NCBI RefSeq assembly: GCF_011683955.1
Contig: NZ_JAAQPI010000023.1
Coordinates: 1 to 64,000 of the forward strand
Source of the DNA: Pseudomaricurvus alkylphenolicus
Lineage (GTDB): Bacteria; Pseudomonadota; Gammaproteobacteria; Pseudomonadales; Cellvibrionaceae
Direction of reading: 5' to 3'
Length of the DNA: 64,000 bases
Shown piece after piece: positions 1 through 11,012 of the stretch. Position 1 is the first letter of the stretch, and each line of letters begins with the position of its first letter. A model generated the notes under the pieces. The model searched no databases and was not told where the DNA came from. It was given only the letters and a program-made list of their open reading frames with translations. The translations under genes and the position numbers were made by a program.

Positions 1-60
1 TTGCATGTGTTAGGCCTGCCGCCAGCGTTCAATCTGAGCCATGATCAAACTCTTCAGTTT
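1..60 (-). rRNA. rrs: 16S ribosomal RNA, 5' end only
   Basis: The reverse complement of the first 60 bases is the conserved start of bacterial 16S rRNA, including the universal 27F primer site (AGAGTTTGATCATGGCTCAG) and the following GCTGGCGGCAGGCCTAACAC block typical of Gammaproteobacteria. The mature 5' end is placed near base 60 by comparison with E. coli. The gene runs leftward and nearly all of it lies outside the window, so no fine taxonomic placement is possible. Confidence 0.95.
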
Positions 61-232
61 AAATTTTTCGAAACCTCAATCTCTGATACATCGAGAGAAA
101 GCGGCTTCTAAACTTGGCTCATTCGCTAAAAACAAATTACTTCACATAATGAATTAATGAGTTACTTACGAATGATAATTTTGTGTTCGCACTATCATCT
201 CGCAAGCACCCACACGCATTGCTTGATTAACT

Positions 233-244
233 TTTTAAACAGCT
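233..244 (-). promoter_or_regulatory. boxA-like rRNA antitermination element in the 16S leader
   Basis: On the minus strand this reads AGCTGTTTAAAA, 9 of 12 matches to the E. coli rrn boxA TGCTCTTTAACA. The downstream leader (ATCAAGCAATGCGTGTGGGT) resembles the boxC-containing leader that follows boxA in gammaproteobacterial rrn operons. It should bind the NusB-S10 complex to support antitermination of rRNA transcription. The match is imperfect, so the exact boundaries are approximate. Confidence 0.65.
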
Positions 245-299
245 AACGGTGCGCTCGGCTTCCGTTATGTCGCTTTAGCCTCGCCAAAGCAGGACGCGA

Positions 300-327
300 A
301 TTATACGCATCTGATCAAGCTTGGCAA
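300..327 (-). promoter_or_regulatory. rRNA promoter, proximal to 16S
   Basis: Minus-strand -35 TTGCCA (322-327) and -10 TATAAT (300-305) are separated by 16 bases and followed by a GC-rich TCGCGTC discriminator, as expected for a stringently controlled rRNA promoter. It lies about 240 bases upstream of the 16S 5' end. Its core is almost the same as the next promoter upstream. Confidence 0.75.
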
Positions 328-469
328 CCTCTTTTTTCATTCAGTTTGAACAACTTACCGCCGAACAACCTATTGAAAACGTGAACCTGCTTGATCACTC
401 CGGCCAGCCAATCTTCTTGGCCGACCCGCCCTCAACAACCAGCTCGCTGCTTGGCATTGAGTGGCGCGC

Positions 470-497
470 ATTATACGCAGCAGCGCTGACATGGCAA
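470..497 (-). promoter_or_regulatory. rRNA promoter, middle
   Basis: Minus-strand -35 TTGCCA (492-497), 16-base spacer and -10 TATAAT (470-475), followed by a GCGCGCC discriminator. AT-rich sequence just upstream (498-530) could act as an UP element. The hexamers and spacer length are the same as in the 300-327 promoter, suggesting duplication of a promoter module. Confidence 0.75.
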
Positions 498-600
498 GTT
501 AAATTATAAATTAATTTCAAACTTAAATTTAACTTGAGGAAATCAATATAACCCATTGATTTTCCTTCTTTTCTGGCGCCTCTACGTCGAGAGGGCGCGC

Positions 601-629
601 ATTATGCCCAGGACCCGGCCAAGGGTCAA
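601..629 (-). promoter_or_regulatory. rRNA promoter, distal
   Basis: Minus-strand -35 TTGACC (624-629), 17-base spacer and -10 CATAAT (601-606), followed by GCGCGCCCTC, a GC-rich discriminator like those of the other two promoters. It is the farthest upstream of three tandem promoters driving the rrn operon. Confidence 0.7.
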
Positions 630-842
630 CAGGCATTTGCCAAATCCATTGAATTTTTGGGTACTACTACTTCTGCGGACAAACGCTAAGAGGTGATCAG
701 CCCGGTCTCGCCATCCGGGGAGGCATGTTTAACTATAGTTCGAGCGAAGACTCTTGCAAGAAAAGGAGCGGCAAAGTGGCGCCGAAAACCATTGCCCCCG
801 GAGCCCGGCGCCCGGCGACAATCGTTGAGCCAGCGCTCAACA
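630..842. other. intergenic stretch between rrn promoters and pssA
   Basis: No gene is seen here. It is the 3' flank of pssA and the upstream flank of the rrn promoters. No convincing intrinsic terminator for pssA is visible, although 790-815 is GC-rich. Open frames here have no start context or recognisable family and one of them overlaps pssA antisense. Confidence 0.5.
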
Positions 843-1712
843 TCAAGAAGACTGACGCAGAGACCAAGCCCAAGTAACCAGACCGGATGCGGCATAAAGA
901 CCAAAGATGGCCAGTAATATACGGGGAGGATCCATAGCCACGACCCCAAACACCAAGACCACCGCCAGGATCACGACAAAGGGCACCCGCCCCCGCAGAT
1001 CCAACTCCTTGAAGCTGCTGTATTTGACATTGGACACCATCAACAGGCCCATCAACGCCGTGACAATAGCAGCAAAGAGCGAAGGCCGACCCGCCATTTC
1101 AACATCAAATCCCGCCCAAACCATACCGGCAATCACGGCGGCGGCGGCGGGACTGGCCAGTCCGATAAAGTAGCGCTTGTCGACCTCGCCCACCTGAGTG
1201 TTAAAACGAGCCAAGCGCAAAGCGGCACCGGCGACATAAACAAATGCCACCCCCACGCCAAACTTACCGAGATCTGAAAGCGCCCAGAAATACATCACCA
1301 ACGCCGGCGCCACGCCAAATGACACCATGTCCGAGAGACTGTCGTACTGCACACCAAACTCTGACGTCGTATTCGTCATACGGGCCACTCGGCCATCCAT
1401 GCCATCGAGGATCATGGCAACAAAAATCGCAATCGCCGCCCACTCGAACTGGCCGTTCATTCCGGCAATTACTGCATAGAAGCCGCTAAACAGAGCTGCC
1501 GTGGTAAACAGATTTGGCAACAGGTAGACCCCTTTGCGGCGGACCTTTTTGCCGTTTTCATGCACTTCTTCGACATGCTCATCCACCGGTAATAACCCAT
1601 CATCAAAGGGAGACGCAGGCCTCTGAGCATCGATATGACTGACTTTGGACTCGTCTTTGCGGTCTTCTGCATTATCGTCTTTGGGGGATTGTTCGTTCAT
1701 GGAATTACGCAT
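843..1712 (-). CDS. pssA: CDP-diacylglycerol--serine O-phosphatidyltransferase
   Basis: An inner-membrane enzyme that transfers a phosphatidyl group from CDP-diacylglycerol to L-serine, making phosphatidylserine, the precursor of phosphatidylethanolamine. The 289-residue product carries the complete CDP-alcohol phosphotransferase signature DG(x)2AR(x)8G(x)3D(x)3D at residues 106-128, and multiple hydrophobic helices from about residue 64 onward. The N-terminal 55 residues are acidic, polar and probably cytoplasmic. This is the integral-membrane type II enzyme, unlike E. coli PssA, which belongs to the phospholipase D superfamily. The start could be Met1 or Met5 (1700); neither has a strong ribosome-binding site. 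It follows ilvC on the same strand, as in Pseudomonas, but a terminator separates them here. Confidence 0.93.
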   Translation of the reverse strand: MRNSMNEQSPKDDNAEDRKDESKVSHIDAQRPASPFDDGLLPVDEHVEEVHENGKKVRRKGVYLLPNLFTTAALFSGFYAVIAGMNGQFEWAAIAIFVAMILDGMDGRVARMTNTTSEFGVQYDSLSDMVSFGVAPALVMYFWALSDLGKFGVGVAFVYVAGAALRLARFNTQVGEVDKRYFIGLASPAAAAVIAGMVWAGFDVEMAGRPSLFAAIVTALMGLLMVSNVKYSSFKELDLRGRVPFVVILAVVLVFGVVAMDPPRILLAIFGLYAASGLVTWAWSLRQSS

Positions 1713-1784
1713 TCGTTGAAGTGATCAGGCGCATGATACTTGGTCTGTCAGAGCGCGCCCAGCCCTGAAACGGAGGGCCAAACA

Positions 1785-1811
1785 AAAAACGCGGCCCCAG
1801 GCCGCGTTTTT
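1785..1811 (-). terminator. intrinsic terminator after ilvC
   Basis: A near-perfect hairpin with arms at 1785-1796 and 1800-1811 (core GCGGCC/GGCCGC) ends in a run of U on the minus strand, 22 bases beyond the ilvC stop. The matching A and T tracts on both sides mean it could work in either direction, but the only gene ending here is ilvC. Confidence 0.85.
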
Positions 1812-1832
1812 GATCGATCCGTGTCCGTAAAC

Positions 1833-2916
<1,084 letters not shown>

Positions 2917-2959
2917 CTGTATATTCGTTAAGATATCGGCATTCCGATATTGGAGGCGC

Positions 2960-2987
2960 AGTGTAAGGGATCACGCTTGTTGCGTAA
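2960..2987 (-). promoter_or_regulatory. candidate ilvC promoter (weak, activator-type)
   Basis: Minus-strand -10 TACACT (2960-2965) is preceded after 16 bases by a poor -35, TTACGC (2982-2987). A weak -35 with IlvY-like repeats immediately upstream fits an activator-dependent promoter. The call rests on position and hexamer similarity only. Confidence 0.45.
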
Positions 2988-2998
2988 AATGATATATT

Positions 2999-3029
2999 TG
3001 CAATACTACATTTTATTATCTGCAATACT
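2999..3029. promoter_or_regulatory. candidate IlvY operator repeats
   Basis: The nonamer TGCAATACT occurs twice as a direct repeat (2999-3007 and 3021-3029), 22 bases apart, about two helical turns. The pair lies just upstream of the candidate ilvC -35 and just before the ilvY start at 3039. This is where LysR-type regulators bind to activate the divergent target and repress themselves. IlvY sites in E. coli also occur as two tandem operators between ilvY and ilvC. Confidence 0.5.
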
Positions 3030-3038
3030 GACACCCCC

Positions 3039-3935
3039 ATGGATACCCGCTCACTCTCCCTGTTCCTGCACCTGTCCGAGACCTTGCATTTCGGCCGCAC
3101 AAGCCAGGCATGCCATATCAGCCCTTCCGCTTTGACTCGCACCATCAAACAGATGGAAGAGCACCTTGGGGTACCTCTGTTTGAGCGAGATAACCGCTCA
3201 GTGCACCTGACCCAGGCCGGCCAACAGCTACAGACCTATGCACGGGAGTCACTGCAACAGTGGGAGACCTTCCGGGATTCTCTGCACCAGGACAGTGGCG
3301 ATCTGCACGGTGAGATCAGCATGTACTGTTCGGTAACCGCCAGTTACAGCTTTCTGTATGACATTCTCAGTGAATTCAGACGCCGCCACCCAAAAATCGA
3401 AATCAAGTTGCATACCGGCGATCCGGCACTGGCCATAAACCGCGTCCTCAGCGGCCAGGAGGACATCACTATTGCGGCTCGCCCCCAAAGGCTCCCCAAA
3501 CAGCTGGCTTTCAGTCGTATTACAGTATCGCCGTTAGTATTTATTGCGGCGAGCGCTGAGCGACTTGAAACAGAGCTGCAGTCAGACATCAAACAGAGAA
3601 ACTGGAACAGAATTCCGATGATCCTGTCTGAGGAGGGTCTTATCCGGGACAGGCTCAACCAGTGGTTTCAGCAACGGAAAATCCGTCCCAAGGTCTATGC
3701 CCAGGTAGCGGGCCATGAGGCTATCGTCAGCATGGTGAGTCTGGGATTCGGGGTTGGTGTCGTTCCCAAAATCGTTCTCGACAACAGCCCCCTGGCAGAC
3801 AATATTCAGACACTCGACGTCTCGCCCAAGCTGGAAGACTATGATGTAGGCCTCTGCACCCCCAGAAAACGCCTCAAAAGTCCACTCGTTAACGCCTTCT
3901 GGTCCCAGATTGCACATTCCGAGCAGGGCGATTAG
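3039..3935 (+). CDS. ilvY: LysR-family activator of ilvC
   Basis: A 298-residue LysR-type regulator. Residues 1-60 form the winged helix-turn-helix (FGRTSQACHISPSALTRTIK region) and residues 90-295 the periplasmic-binding-like effector domain. In E. coli IlvY activates ilvC when acetolactate or acetohydroxybutyrate accumulates. The product resembles IlvY specifically in its helix-turn-helix and in the MDTRSLSLFLHL start, and the divergent arrangement with ilvC supports this. It probably represses its own gene through the repeats in the 189-base intergenic region. Confidence 0.92.
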   Translation: MDTRSLSLFLHLSETLHFGRTSQACHISPSALTRTIKQMEEHLGVPLFERDNRSVHLTQAGQQLQTYARESLQQWETFRDSLHQDSGDLHGEISMYCSVTASYSFLYDILSEFRRRHPKIEIKLHTGDPALAINRVLSGQEDITIAARPQRLPKQLAFSRITVSPLVFIAASAERLETELQSDIKQRNWNRIPMILSEEGLIRDRLNQWFQQRKIRPKVYAQVAGHEAIVSMVSLGFGVGVVPKIVLDNSPLADNIQTLDVSPKLEDYDVGLCTPRKRLKSPLVNAFWSQIAHSEQGD

Positions 3936-3972
3936 TCGGCCATTAAGAAGAGTAATCTCGGGGTGATTTCCC

Positions 3973-4000
3973 TTGCATCTACCCCCTGCCAAGCTAAAAT
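3973..4000 (+). promoter_or_regulatory. candidate argS promoter
   Basis: -35 TTGCAT (3973-3978), 16-base spacer and -10 TAAAAT (3995-4000). A start about seven bases later would place the 5' end downstream of the upstream in-frame ATG at 3963, which supports the argS start at 4038. Confidence 0.5.
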
Positions 4001-4037
4001 TCCGCACCTTATCTTTATCCTTTCCCACCGGGTTATT

Positions 4038-5777
4038 ATGAACATTCGCGAACTCTTGCAAGACAAAGTCCAACAGGCCATGCTGGCAGCGGAAATCCCT
4101 GCCGAATACGGCCCACACCTGGCACCCTCCAAGAAAGCCGGGTTTGGAGACTACCAGGCCAATGGTGCCATGGCGGCCGCCAAAGCCCTGAAGAGCAACC
4201 CCCGCGATATTGCCCAGAAAATCCTCGACAACCTGGATCTGGAAGGCATTGCCGGCAAGGTGGAAATTGCCGGTCCCGGCTTTATCAACATTCACTTGAG
4301 TGACACCTGGCTGAGCAGCCAGGCTGTAGAGATACTGGGCGACAAGCGCCTGGGAATGACTCCTGTGGAATCCGCGCAAACCGTCGTCGTGGACTACTCC
4401 TCACCCAATCTGGCCAAAGAGATGCATGTCGGGCATCTGCGCTCGAGCATTATTGGCGATGCCCTGGTGCGAGCACTTGAGTTTCAGGGCCACAAGGTCA
4501 TTCGCCAAAACCACGTCGGCGATTGGGGGACTCAATTTGGCATGCTGATCGCCGAACTGGAAGAGCAGCTGGAAGATGGCGAGGCTGCGGAATTTGCACT
4601 CAAGGACCTTGAGAGCTTTTACCAACAGGCGAAGCAGCACTTCGACGATAGCGAAGAGTTCGCCAACCGCGCCCGCGACTATGTCGTCAAACTGCAGTCA
4701 GGCGATGAGCGTATCCTGGCGCTGTGGAGTCAGTTCAAGAAGATCTCCCTGCAACACAGCGAGGAAATCTATGAGCAACTGAACGTCACCCTGACCGAAT
4801 CCAACGTCCGCGGTGAAAGCGCCTATAACGACGATCTGCCAAAAGTCGTGGCCGAGCTTCAGTCGCAGGGGCTGGCCAAGGAAGACCAGGGTGCCCAAGT
4901 GGTCTTTTTGGAGGAATTGGCTGACAAAGAAGGCAATCCCAGCCCCGTCATTATTCAAAAACAGGGCGGTGGCTACCTCTATGCCACCACAGATCTGGCG
5001 GCATTGCGCTACCGGGCCAACTTCCTGCTGGCCGACCGGGTGCTGTACTTTATCGATGCCCGTCAGTCACTGCATATGAACCAGGTCTTCACCCTGGCGC
5101 GCAAGGCCGATTTTGTCCCTGACAGCATCAGCCTGGAACACCACGCCTTTGGTACCATGATGGGATCCGACGGCAAGCCGTTTAAGACTCGCAGTGGAGG
5201 CACCGTAAAGCTGGCTGAATTGCTCGACGAAGCCGTGGAACGAGCCGCCGCACTGATCGCTCAGAAGGACCCTGACCTTTCCGAAGAAGAGAAGGTAGAA
5301 GTAGCGCAGAAGGTCGGCATTGGCGCGGTCAAATACGCCGACCTGTCCAAGACCCGCACCAATGACTACATCTTCAACTGGGAATCCATGCTCAGTTTTG
5401 AAGGCAATACCGCCCCCTACCTGCAGTATGCCTACACCCGCATCCAGAGCCTGTTCCGCAAGGCCGGCATTGAGCCGGCAGAACTCGATGGCACCATAAC
5501 CATCACCGCCGAACAGGAAAAAGCACTCACCCTGAAACTGCTGCAGTTCTCTGAAGTAGTGGATCAGGTGAGCCGTGAAGCCTACCCCCACGTGCTCTGC
5601 AATTACCTGTATGACGTGGCCAGTCTGTTTATGAAGTTCTACGAGGCCTGCCCCATTCTCAAAGAGGATGTGGATAACGCTACGCGCGACAGCCGTCTCG
5701 GCATTGCCCGTGTTGCAGCACAGACCTTGAAGACGGGGCTGGATCTGCTTGGCATCGAAACCATGGAGAAAATGTAA
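4038..5777 (+). CDS. argS: arginyl-tRNA synthetase
   Basis: Cytosolic class I aminoacyl-tRNA synthetase charging tRNA-Arg. From the chosen start it is 579 residues, close to the E. coli 577. It has the N-terminal additional domain (residues 1-110), the HIGH-type motif HVGH at 130-133, a degenerate KMSKS region ([12 protein letters not shown], typical of ArgS) near 380, and the anticodon-binding DALR domain after about 460, ending [12 protein letters not shown]. An in-frame ATG at 3963 would add 25 residues without family similarity and lies upstream of the candidate promoter, so 4038 is preferred. The TSUP permease starts five bases after its stop. Confidence 0.96.
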   Translation: MNIRELLQDKVQQAMLAAEIPAEYGPHLAPSKKAGFGDYQANGAMAAAKALKSNPRDIAQKILDNLDLEGIAGKVEIAGPGFINIHLSDTWLSSQAVEILGDKRLGMTPVESAQTVVVDYSSPNLAKEMHVGHLRSSIIGDALVRALEFQGHKVIRQNHVGDWGTQFGMLIAELEEQLEDGEAAEFALKDLESFYQQAKQHFDDSEEFANRARDYVVKLQSGDERILALWSQFKKISLQHSEEIYEQLNVTLTESNVRGESAYNDDLPKVVAELQSQGLAKEDQGAQVVFLEELADKEGNPSPVIIQKQGGGYLYATTDLAALRYRANFLLADRVLYFIDARQSLHMNQVFTLARKADFVPDSISLEHHAFGTMMGSDGKPFKTRSGGTVKLAELLDEAVERAAALIAQKDPDLSEEEKVEVAQKVGIGAVKYADLSKTRTNDYIFNWESMLSFEGNTAPYLQYAYTRIQSLFRKAGIEPAELDGTITITAEQEKALTLKLLQFSEVVDQVSREAYPHVLCNYLYDVASLFMKFYEACPILKEDVDNATRDSRLGIARVAAQTLKTGLDLLGIETMEKM

Positions 5778-5782
5778 CGGGG

Positions 5783-6538
5783 ATGATCACCGACCCCTTT
5801 TTCTACCTCTGCGCCATACCAGCGGTACTGATTTTTGGTATGGCCAAAGGAGGGTTTGGGGGCGGCATTGCGGTCATCAGCGTCCCGCTGATGGCCCTGG
5901 CGGTCTCTCCTGTGCAGGCCGCTGCCATCTTGCTGCCCATTCTGGTCGTCATGGACATGATTGCCATGTGGAGCTTTCGCGGCCGCTGGAGCCAGACTAA
6001 TCTGAAAATGACCCTCCCCGGGGCCATCGCCGGCATTGTGGTCGCCACATTTTCATTTCGCTACCTCTCTGAAGACAGTATTCGTATCCTTATCGGTCTG
6101 ATCGCAGTCGTGTTCTGTCTCAACCACTGGTTTAAACCCAGATTGAGCGAACAACGACCTCCAGACCCGGTCAGAGGGACACTTTGGGGCTCTCTGGCTG
6201 GCTTTGCCAGCTTTGGTGTACACGCGGGTGGTCCGGCGATCAGCGTCTTCCTGTTGCCGCAGAGACTGGAAAAAACCGTCCTGATGGGAACATTTGCGGT
6301 CTTCTTTAGCGTCGTGAATATTGTCAAGCTCGTACCCTACGCCTGGCTCGGTCAGCTGGATGGCACCAATCTCCTCACCTCTCTCGCCCTCATCCCGCTG
6401 GCACCGATAGGCGTGCGATTGGGCTACTTCCTGTTGCACAAGGTGGAGGAAGCCTTGATTTACCGCCTGTGCTACTGCTTTCTATTTATTGTGGGTGCCA
6501 AACTGCTTGTCGAGGGCTGCCTGGCCCTGGCAAATTGA
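5783..6538 (+). CDS. TSUP (TauE/SafE) family membrane permease
   Basis: A 251-residue integral membrane protein with about eight hydrophobic segments and the two-half layout of the TauE/SafE/YfcA family (Gly-rich GMAKGGFGGGIAVISVPL near residues 19-36 and a related FASFGVHAGGPAISVFLL motif in the second half). Members export or import sulfur-containing and organic anions such as sulfite, sulfoacetate or taurine-derived compounds; the substrate here cannot be told. It sits five bases after argS with GGGG just before the ATG, so it is probably co-transcribed with it. Confidence 0.85.
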   Translation: MITDPFFYLCAIPAVLIFGMAKGGFGGGIAVISVPLMALAVSPVQAAAILLPILVVMDMIAMWSFRGRWSQTNLKMTLPGAIAGIVVATFSFRYLSEDSIRILIGLIAVVFCLNHWFKPRLSEQRPPDPVRGTLWGSLAGFASFGVHAGGPAISVFLLPQRLEKTVLMGTFAVFFSVVNIVKLVPYAWLGQLDGTNLLTSLALIPLAPIGVRLGYFLLHKVEEALIYRLCYCFLFIVGAKLLVEGCLALAN

Positions 6539-6833
6539 TCAAACGGGCAGAATCCCGAATCCTTTCACATTCCCGGTGCACTTTTGGTGGTATCGTGAAC
6601 CTTGCAACCTGAGCGGTGAATCCCCGCACAGTCCTGACTCAAGGGGGCTGGCGAGCCTTGACCAAAAGAGGCAAAATGTCCATTAAGGTGGCATTTTCAT
6701 AAAACCGTCACAGAAAAAACATAAATAGAGTGGCGTGCCCACGCCTGTGGAACCTTTGGCACTGCCTGAAGGTCCCAGACTTTGCACACTACGTCGGCCA
6801 GGGCCGCTACTTTCTACAGGCAACCCGCAAACT

Positions 6834-7460
6834 ATGATCGCAGAGACCGTTGGCAGACTTTCTGCCCTGAATACCGCCTCCAGGCGAACCTGGCTGGTCG
6901 CCTCTGCGTTGGTCGTGGGTCTGGTGGGTACAGGGCCACTGGCGCATCAGATATCCCGGGACATGACCCTTTTACAGCCGCCGGAGACAAAGCCGGTAAT
7001 TCGCAATAGTACGCAAAATGCCACCAAAACCAATCTGAATATCAACACCCTCGTATCCGCGCAGTTGTTTGGCAACAGCCCTGCCGGTACCCCGGTTGGT
7101 CCTGCCAAACCTCAAGAAAATCTGCCAGAAACCCGCCTGAAGCTGGAACTTAGAGGCGTTTTTGGCAGCTCTGTGGAACAGGCCGGTAGCGCTCTGATTG
7201 CCGAGAAAGGAAAAACGGCCAAACAATATCGTGTACAGGAAAAGCTGCCGGGAGGCGCTGTTTTGCACGCCGTGGCCACCGACTTTGTCACACTTCAGCG
7301 CAATGGCCGGCTGGAAACACTGAGCTTCCCGAAACCAACGTCCTCTTCAAACACGCGAGTCAGCAGCCGCAGTACAAAACCCGGCAATTCTCCGAAGACC
7401 GCATCCATCAAAGAGCGCCTGGACCGATTCCGCAGCGCCAGAGAAGACCAGTTCGACTAG
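6834..7460 (+). CDS. gspC: type II secretion system inner-membrane protein GspC
   Basis: GspC links the inner-membrane platform to the secretin. From this start it has one membrane helix (about residues 21-38), then a periplasmic linker and a homology region (LKLELRGVFGS through GRLETLSF), and ends in a Ser/Lys-rich tail without a PDZ domain. The missing PDZ domain is seen in some GspC/XcpP proteins. An alternative GTG start at 6735 would add 33 Pro-rich residues; the ATG at 6834 gives the usual short cytoplasmic N-terminus, but neither has a strong ribosome-binding site. It is first of the gsp run, with a 138-base gap before gspD that has no other gene. Confidence 0.85.
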   Translation: MIAETVGRLSALNTASRRTWLVASALVVGLVGTGPLAHQISRDMTLLQPPETKPVIRNSTQNATKTNLNINTLVSAQLFGNSPAGTPVGPAKPQENLPETRLKLELRGVFGSSVEQAGSALIAEKGKTAKQYRVQEKLPGGAVLHAVATDFVTLQRNGRLETLSFPKPTSSSNTRVSSRSTKPGNSPKTASIKERLDRFRSAREDQFD

Positions 7461-7598
7461 TTGGCATAGACAGGGAAATCGAAAAATCATGATGACAGGG
7501 ACCTCCGCATTCATTGGCAATGGCGCGTTACGACTGTTTTTCAGTTATAGCGTGGTCAATCATACAGTCCACCTTCTCACAGTAGGCAACTAACCACC

Positions 7599-9518
7599 AT
7601 GCACCGCAATCGTTTCACGCTCTTGAGTCTTACTTTGACCGCCACGCTTTTTCTGTCCGGGGTGAGTACAGGGCTTAATGTACAGGCACAGACTGCCCAA
7701 GAGCAGATTACCCTGGCACTGGAAAACGCCGATATTCGCGACCTGATTCAATGGGCTCAAGAAGTTACCGAGAAAAGCATCATTGTTCACCCCAACATCA
7801 AGGGCAAAGTCACGGTGGTTGCCGGCCAGCCCATGACCCGAGGCGAGGCATTTCAGGTCTTCATGTCCGTACTGCAGGTACATGGATTTGCCGCAATCGA
7901 AAGCGGAAATGTGATTAAGGTGATTCCCGATGCCCTGGCCAAACAGTCCGCCGTAACCATCGCACCCGAGGACAGTCGCGAGGCTACGGAAGAAGTTACT
8001 GTACAGATTGTCAAGGTCAAGAATATCTCGGCAACCCAGCTGGTAAACCTTCTTCGTCCTTTGGTTCCCCAGGTCGGACACCTGGCTGCTTATCCGGCTA
8101 CCAACGCGCTTATTGTCGCTGATCGAGCAGCAAACATCCGCAAGATTATGGAAATCGTGCAGCGGCTCGATACGGTTGGCGTGGTCGATATTGAATTGCT
8201 GCCGCTGGAGTACGCCAGCGCCAAAGAGGTATCAGAGGTCATCAATAAACTGCTGCCTAAACAGCAGGCCAAAGGCGCCACGCAACTGACGGTACAGCTG
8301 GCCGTCGACGAACGCTCCAACAGCATATTGCTTACCGGCGACCCGGCAACTCGCAGCCAGATACGTAAACTTGTGCAGAGGTTGGATCAGCCGCTGGCAG
8401 GTGATGGTAATACTCAGGTGTTTTATTTGAATTATGCCAATGCCAAGGATCTGGTTCCCATCCTGGAGAGTATTGCGGGGAGCGTTCAAAAGAATCAGAA
8501 AGATCAGAGCGCCAGTAAAGCCGAAGTTGGTATTCAGGCGAGCGAGTCTCTCAATGCGTTGGTCATTACCGCTCCACCTTCCGTACTCAACACGATGAAA
8601 GGTGTCATCGGACGGTTAGACAAACGACGCTCACAAGTATTGGTGGAAGCGTTGATCGTGGAGGTCCGCGAAGATTTGGGCAACGATCTGGGCATTGAAT
8701 GGTTTGGTAATAATACGGATACAAGTATCGGTTTCAGCTCCTTTCCCCGCACCCGCTTCAATATCGATCCTGACACCGGGCTGGGTGACTCAGGTACCGG
8801 CCTGACAATCGGTTACTTCCGGGGCGGGGAGCTGCGCGCACTGATCAACGCTCTGGCCACTGAAACCAATGCCAACATTCTCTCCACACCAACCATTATG
8901 GCTTTGGACAACGAAGAAGCTCAAATCCTGGTGGGCGAAAATGTTCCTTTCATTACCGGCAGTGAAGCACGGGAGAATGACGACCCGTTCCAGACTATTC
9001 AACGCCAGGATGTGGGTATAACCCTGAAAGTGAAACCACGCATCAACAACGACAACTCGGTCACCCTCGACATCGAACAGAGCGTCGAAAGCATTAGTGA
9101 AAGCGCGGATGTTAATGCCGCGGACATCATTACCAACAAACGCGAGATTAAAACTCGGGTACTCATCGAAAATCAGGAAATTCTGGTGCTCGGTGGTTTG
9201 ATACGCGACGAAATGGAAGAGATCGAGAACAAGGTACCATTGCTGGGCGATATTCCAGGACTGGGCCGACTTTTTAAGAGCACCAGTAGCGACACTGTAA
9301 AACGTAATCTGATGGTATTTATCCATCCAACCATTTTGGCCGATGCCCGCAGCAGCCTGGAGATTTCGCGAGAACAGTACGACCGCATCCGCCAGGATCA
9401 GAGAGCCTTCCGAAATCGTGTCGAGTCTTTCTTTATTCCTAGGTCGCTGCCGCAGCTTCCTGAATTGGAAAAGGCACCCACTTCCGAGAGCGAGACTGGC
9501 AGTGGCGACGACAACTGA
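7599..9518 (+). CDS. gspD: type II secretion system secretin GspD
   Basis: Forms the gated outer-membrane channel of the type II secretion system. The 639-residue precursor has a signal peptide ending near residue 31 (NVQAQ), an N0 domain, three N1-N3 KH-like repeats to about residue 340, and the secretin beta-barrel domain with the signature [16 protein letters not shown] near 540-555. Residues 585-639 form a polar C-terminal tail that could be the pilotin-binding S domain; no pilotin gene is nearby. The gspE start overlaps its last 17 bases. Confidence 0.96.
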   Translation: MHRNRFTLLSLTLTATLFLSGVSTGLNVQAQTAQEQITLALENADIRDLIQWAQEVTEKSIIVHPNIKGKVTVVAGQPMTRGEAFQVFMSVLQVHGFAAIESGNVIKVIPDALAKQSAVTIAPEDSREATEEVTVQIVKVKNISATQLVNLLRPLVPQVGHLAAYPATNALIVADRAANIRKIMEIVQRLDTVGVVDIELLPLEYASAKEVSEVINKLLPKQQAKGATQLTVQLAVDERSNSILLTGDPATRSQIRKLVQRLDQPLAGDGNTQVFYLNYANAKDLVPILESIAGSVQKNQKDQSASKAEVGIQASESLNALVITAPPSVLNTMKGVIGRLDKRRSQVLVEALIVEVREDLGNDLGIEWFGNNTDTSIGFSSFPRTRFNIDPDTGLGDSGTGLTIGYFRGGELRALINALATETNANILSTPTIMALDNEEAQILVGENVPFITGSEARENDDPFQTIQRQDVGITLKVKPRINNDNSVTLDIEQSVESISESADVNAADIITNKREIKTRVLIENQEILVLGGLIRDEMEEIENKVPLLGDIPGLGRLFKSTSSDTVKRNLMVFIHPTILADARSSLEISREQYDRIRQDQRAFRNRVESFFIPRSLPQLPELEKAPTSESETGSGDDN

Positions 9519-11007
9519 AACTGACCGCCAAGAAACGGCATCCGACTTAGTTAAGCTTCCCTTCAGCTTTGCCAAACGCTATCAGGTATTACTGAGTGGT
9601 GAGCAATCGGACCAACTGGTCTGCACAGATCTGCCTGAGCTGTCGATTATTGCTGAAGCACAACGTCTGTGCGGTCGACCCATTTCAGTAGAGATCATTG
9701 GCAACAATGAATTTCAGGACGCACTGACCAAAGCCTACGAACGAGATTCTAACGAAGCCATGCAGATGGTCGAAGATCTAGGCGACGAAATGGACCTCAC
9801 CAGTCTTGCCAACTCTCTGCCTGAAACCGAAGATCTGTTGGAACAGGAAGATGATGCCCCGATCATCCGGTTGATCAATGCGTTGATTTCCGAGGCAATC
9901 AAACTTAATGCATCGGACATCCATATCGAAACCTTCGACAATCGATTGGTCGTCCGCTTCCGGGTCGATGGTGTGCTGCGGGAAATTGTGCAACCACGTC
10001 GCGAACTGGCGCCACTGCTGGTCTCTCGCATCAAGGTCATGTCGCGCCTGGACATCGCTGAAAAACGCGTGCCGCAGGATGGCCGTATTTCCCTGAAACT
10101 GGGTGGCCGGGAAATCGACATCCGGGTATCCACCATGCCCTCCAGTGGCGGTGAACGAGTGGTATTGCGCCTGCTGGATAAACAGGCGGGGCGTTTGGAC
10201 CTCGGTAAACTGGGTATGCAAAAGCGTGATACTGAACTGTTCAAAGATCTTCTGCACAGACCCCACGGCATATTACTCGTAACCGGCCCCACCGGATCGG
10301 GTAAAACCACCACGCTTTACGCGGGTCTTGCCGGCATTAATCAGCAGGATAAGAATATCCTGACGGTTGAGGACCCCATTGAATACAACCTGGAGGGCAT
10401 CGGCCAGACCCAGGTCAATACCAAGGCAGAAATGACCTTTGCACGCGGACTGCGTGCCATGTTGCGACAGGACCCCGATGTCGTCATGGTAGGGGAAATT
10501 CGTGATCTGGAAACCGTAGAAATCGCCATTCAGGCCAGCCTGACGGGTCACTTGGTGCTGTCCACCTTGCATACCAATACCGCTGTCGGTGCTGTAACCC
10601 GATTAGTGGATATGGGCGTCGAGCCCTTCCTTCTGTCCTCAAGTCTGATTGGTGTTCTGGCGCAGCGCCTGGTCAGATTGTTGTGCCCGGATTGCAAGAT
10701 TCCCTACCCCGCAGACGATGCCGAATGCGAATTGCTGCAAGTGGACACGGATCAACCCCCAACCTTGTACCACGCTGGCGGTTGCGAGCACTGCAATCGC
10801 TCTGGCTACCGGGGCCGAACCGGGATTTACGAACTGATTCATGTGGATGAGGGGATGCGCAGTCTGATTCATAACCGCGCTTCTGAAGCGGACCTTCTAC
10901 ATTACGCCAGACGCCAGGGCCCGAGCATCCGCGATGATGGTCGAGCGCGCATTCTGGCCGGGGACACCACGGTAGAAGAAGTGCTGCGGGTTACGCACGA
11001 GGATTAA
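9502..11007 (+). CDS. gspE: type II secretion system ATPase GspE
   Basis: Cytoplasmic hexameric ATPase that powers pseudopilus assembly. The chosen GTG start gives 501 residues, the usual length, and overlaps the end of gspD; earlier in-frame starts lie deep within gspD and encode unrelated sequence. Seen in order: N1E/N2E domain, Walker [11 protein letters not shown] near residue 261, Asp box ([10 protein letters not shown]), Walker B VMVGEIRD near 329, His box ([12 protein letters not shown]), and a zinc-binding pair CPDC...CEHC near 395 and 429. The zinc finger marks it as a GspE/PilB-type enzyme. Confidence 0.95.
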   Translation: MATTTETDRQETASDLVKLPFSFAKRYQVLLSGEQSDQLVCTDLPELSIIAEAQRLCGRPISVEIIGNNEFQDALTKAYERDSNEAMQMVEDLGDEMDLTSLANSLPETEDLLEQEDDAPIIRLINALISEAIKLNASDIHIETFDNRLVVRFRVDGVLREIVQPRRELAPLLVSRIKVMSRLDIAEKRVPQDGRISLKLGGREIDIRVSTMPSSGGERVVLRLLDKQAGRLDLGKLGMQKRDTELFKDLLHRPHGILLVTGPTGSGKTTTLYAGLAGINQQDKNILTVEDPIEYNLEGIGQTQVNTKAEMTFARGLRAMLRQDPDVVMVGEIRDLETVEIAIQASLTGHLVLSTLHTNTAVGAVTRLVDMGVEPFLLSSSLIGVLAQRLVRLLCPDCKIPYPADDAECELLQVDTDQPPTLYHAGGCEHCNRSGYRGRTGIYELIHVDEGMRSLIHNRASEADLLHYARRQGPSIRDDGRARILAGDTTVEEVLRVTHED

Positions 11008-11012
11008 GGGGC

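Noticed and set aside
321-509. A 62-codon plus-strand frame in the rrn promoter region
   Set aside because: It lies across two strong rRNA promoters on the opposite strand, has no ribosome-binding site and no recognisable family.
6590-6680. Cobalamin-riboswitch-like fragment before gspC
   Set aside because: Only parts of the conserved core are matched; the AGGGAA and closing CCGCNACTGT elements are missing, so no riboswitch is called.
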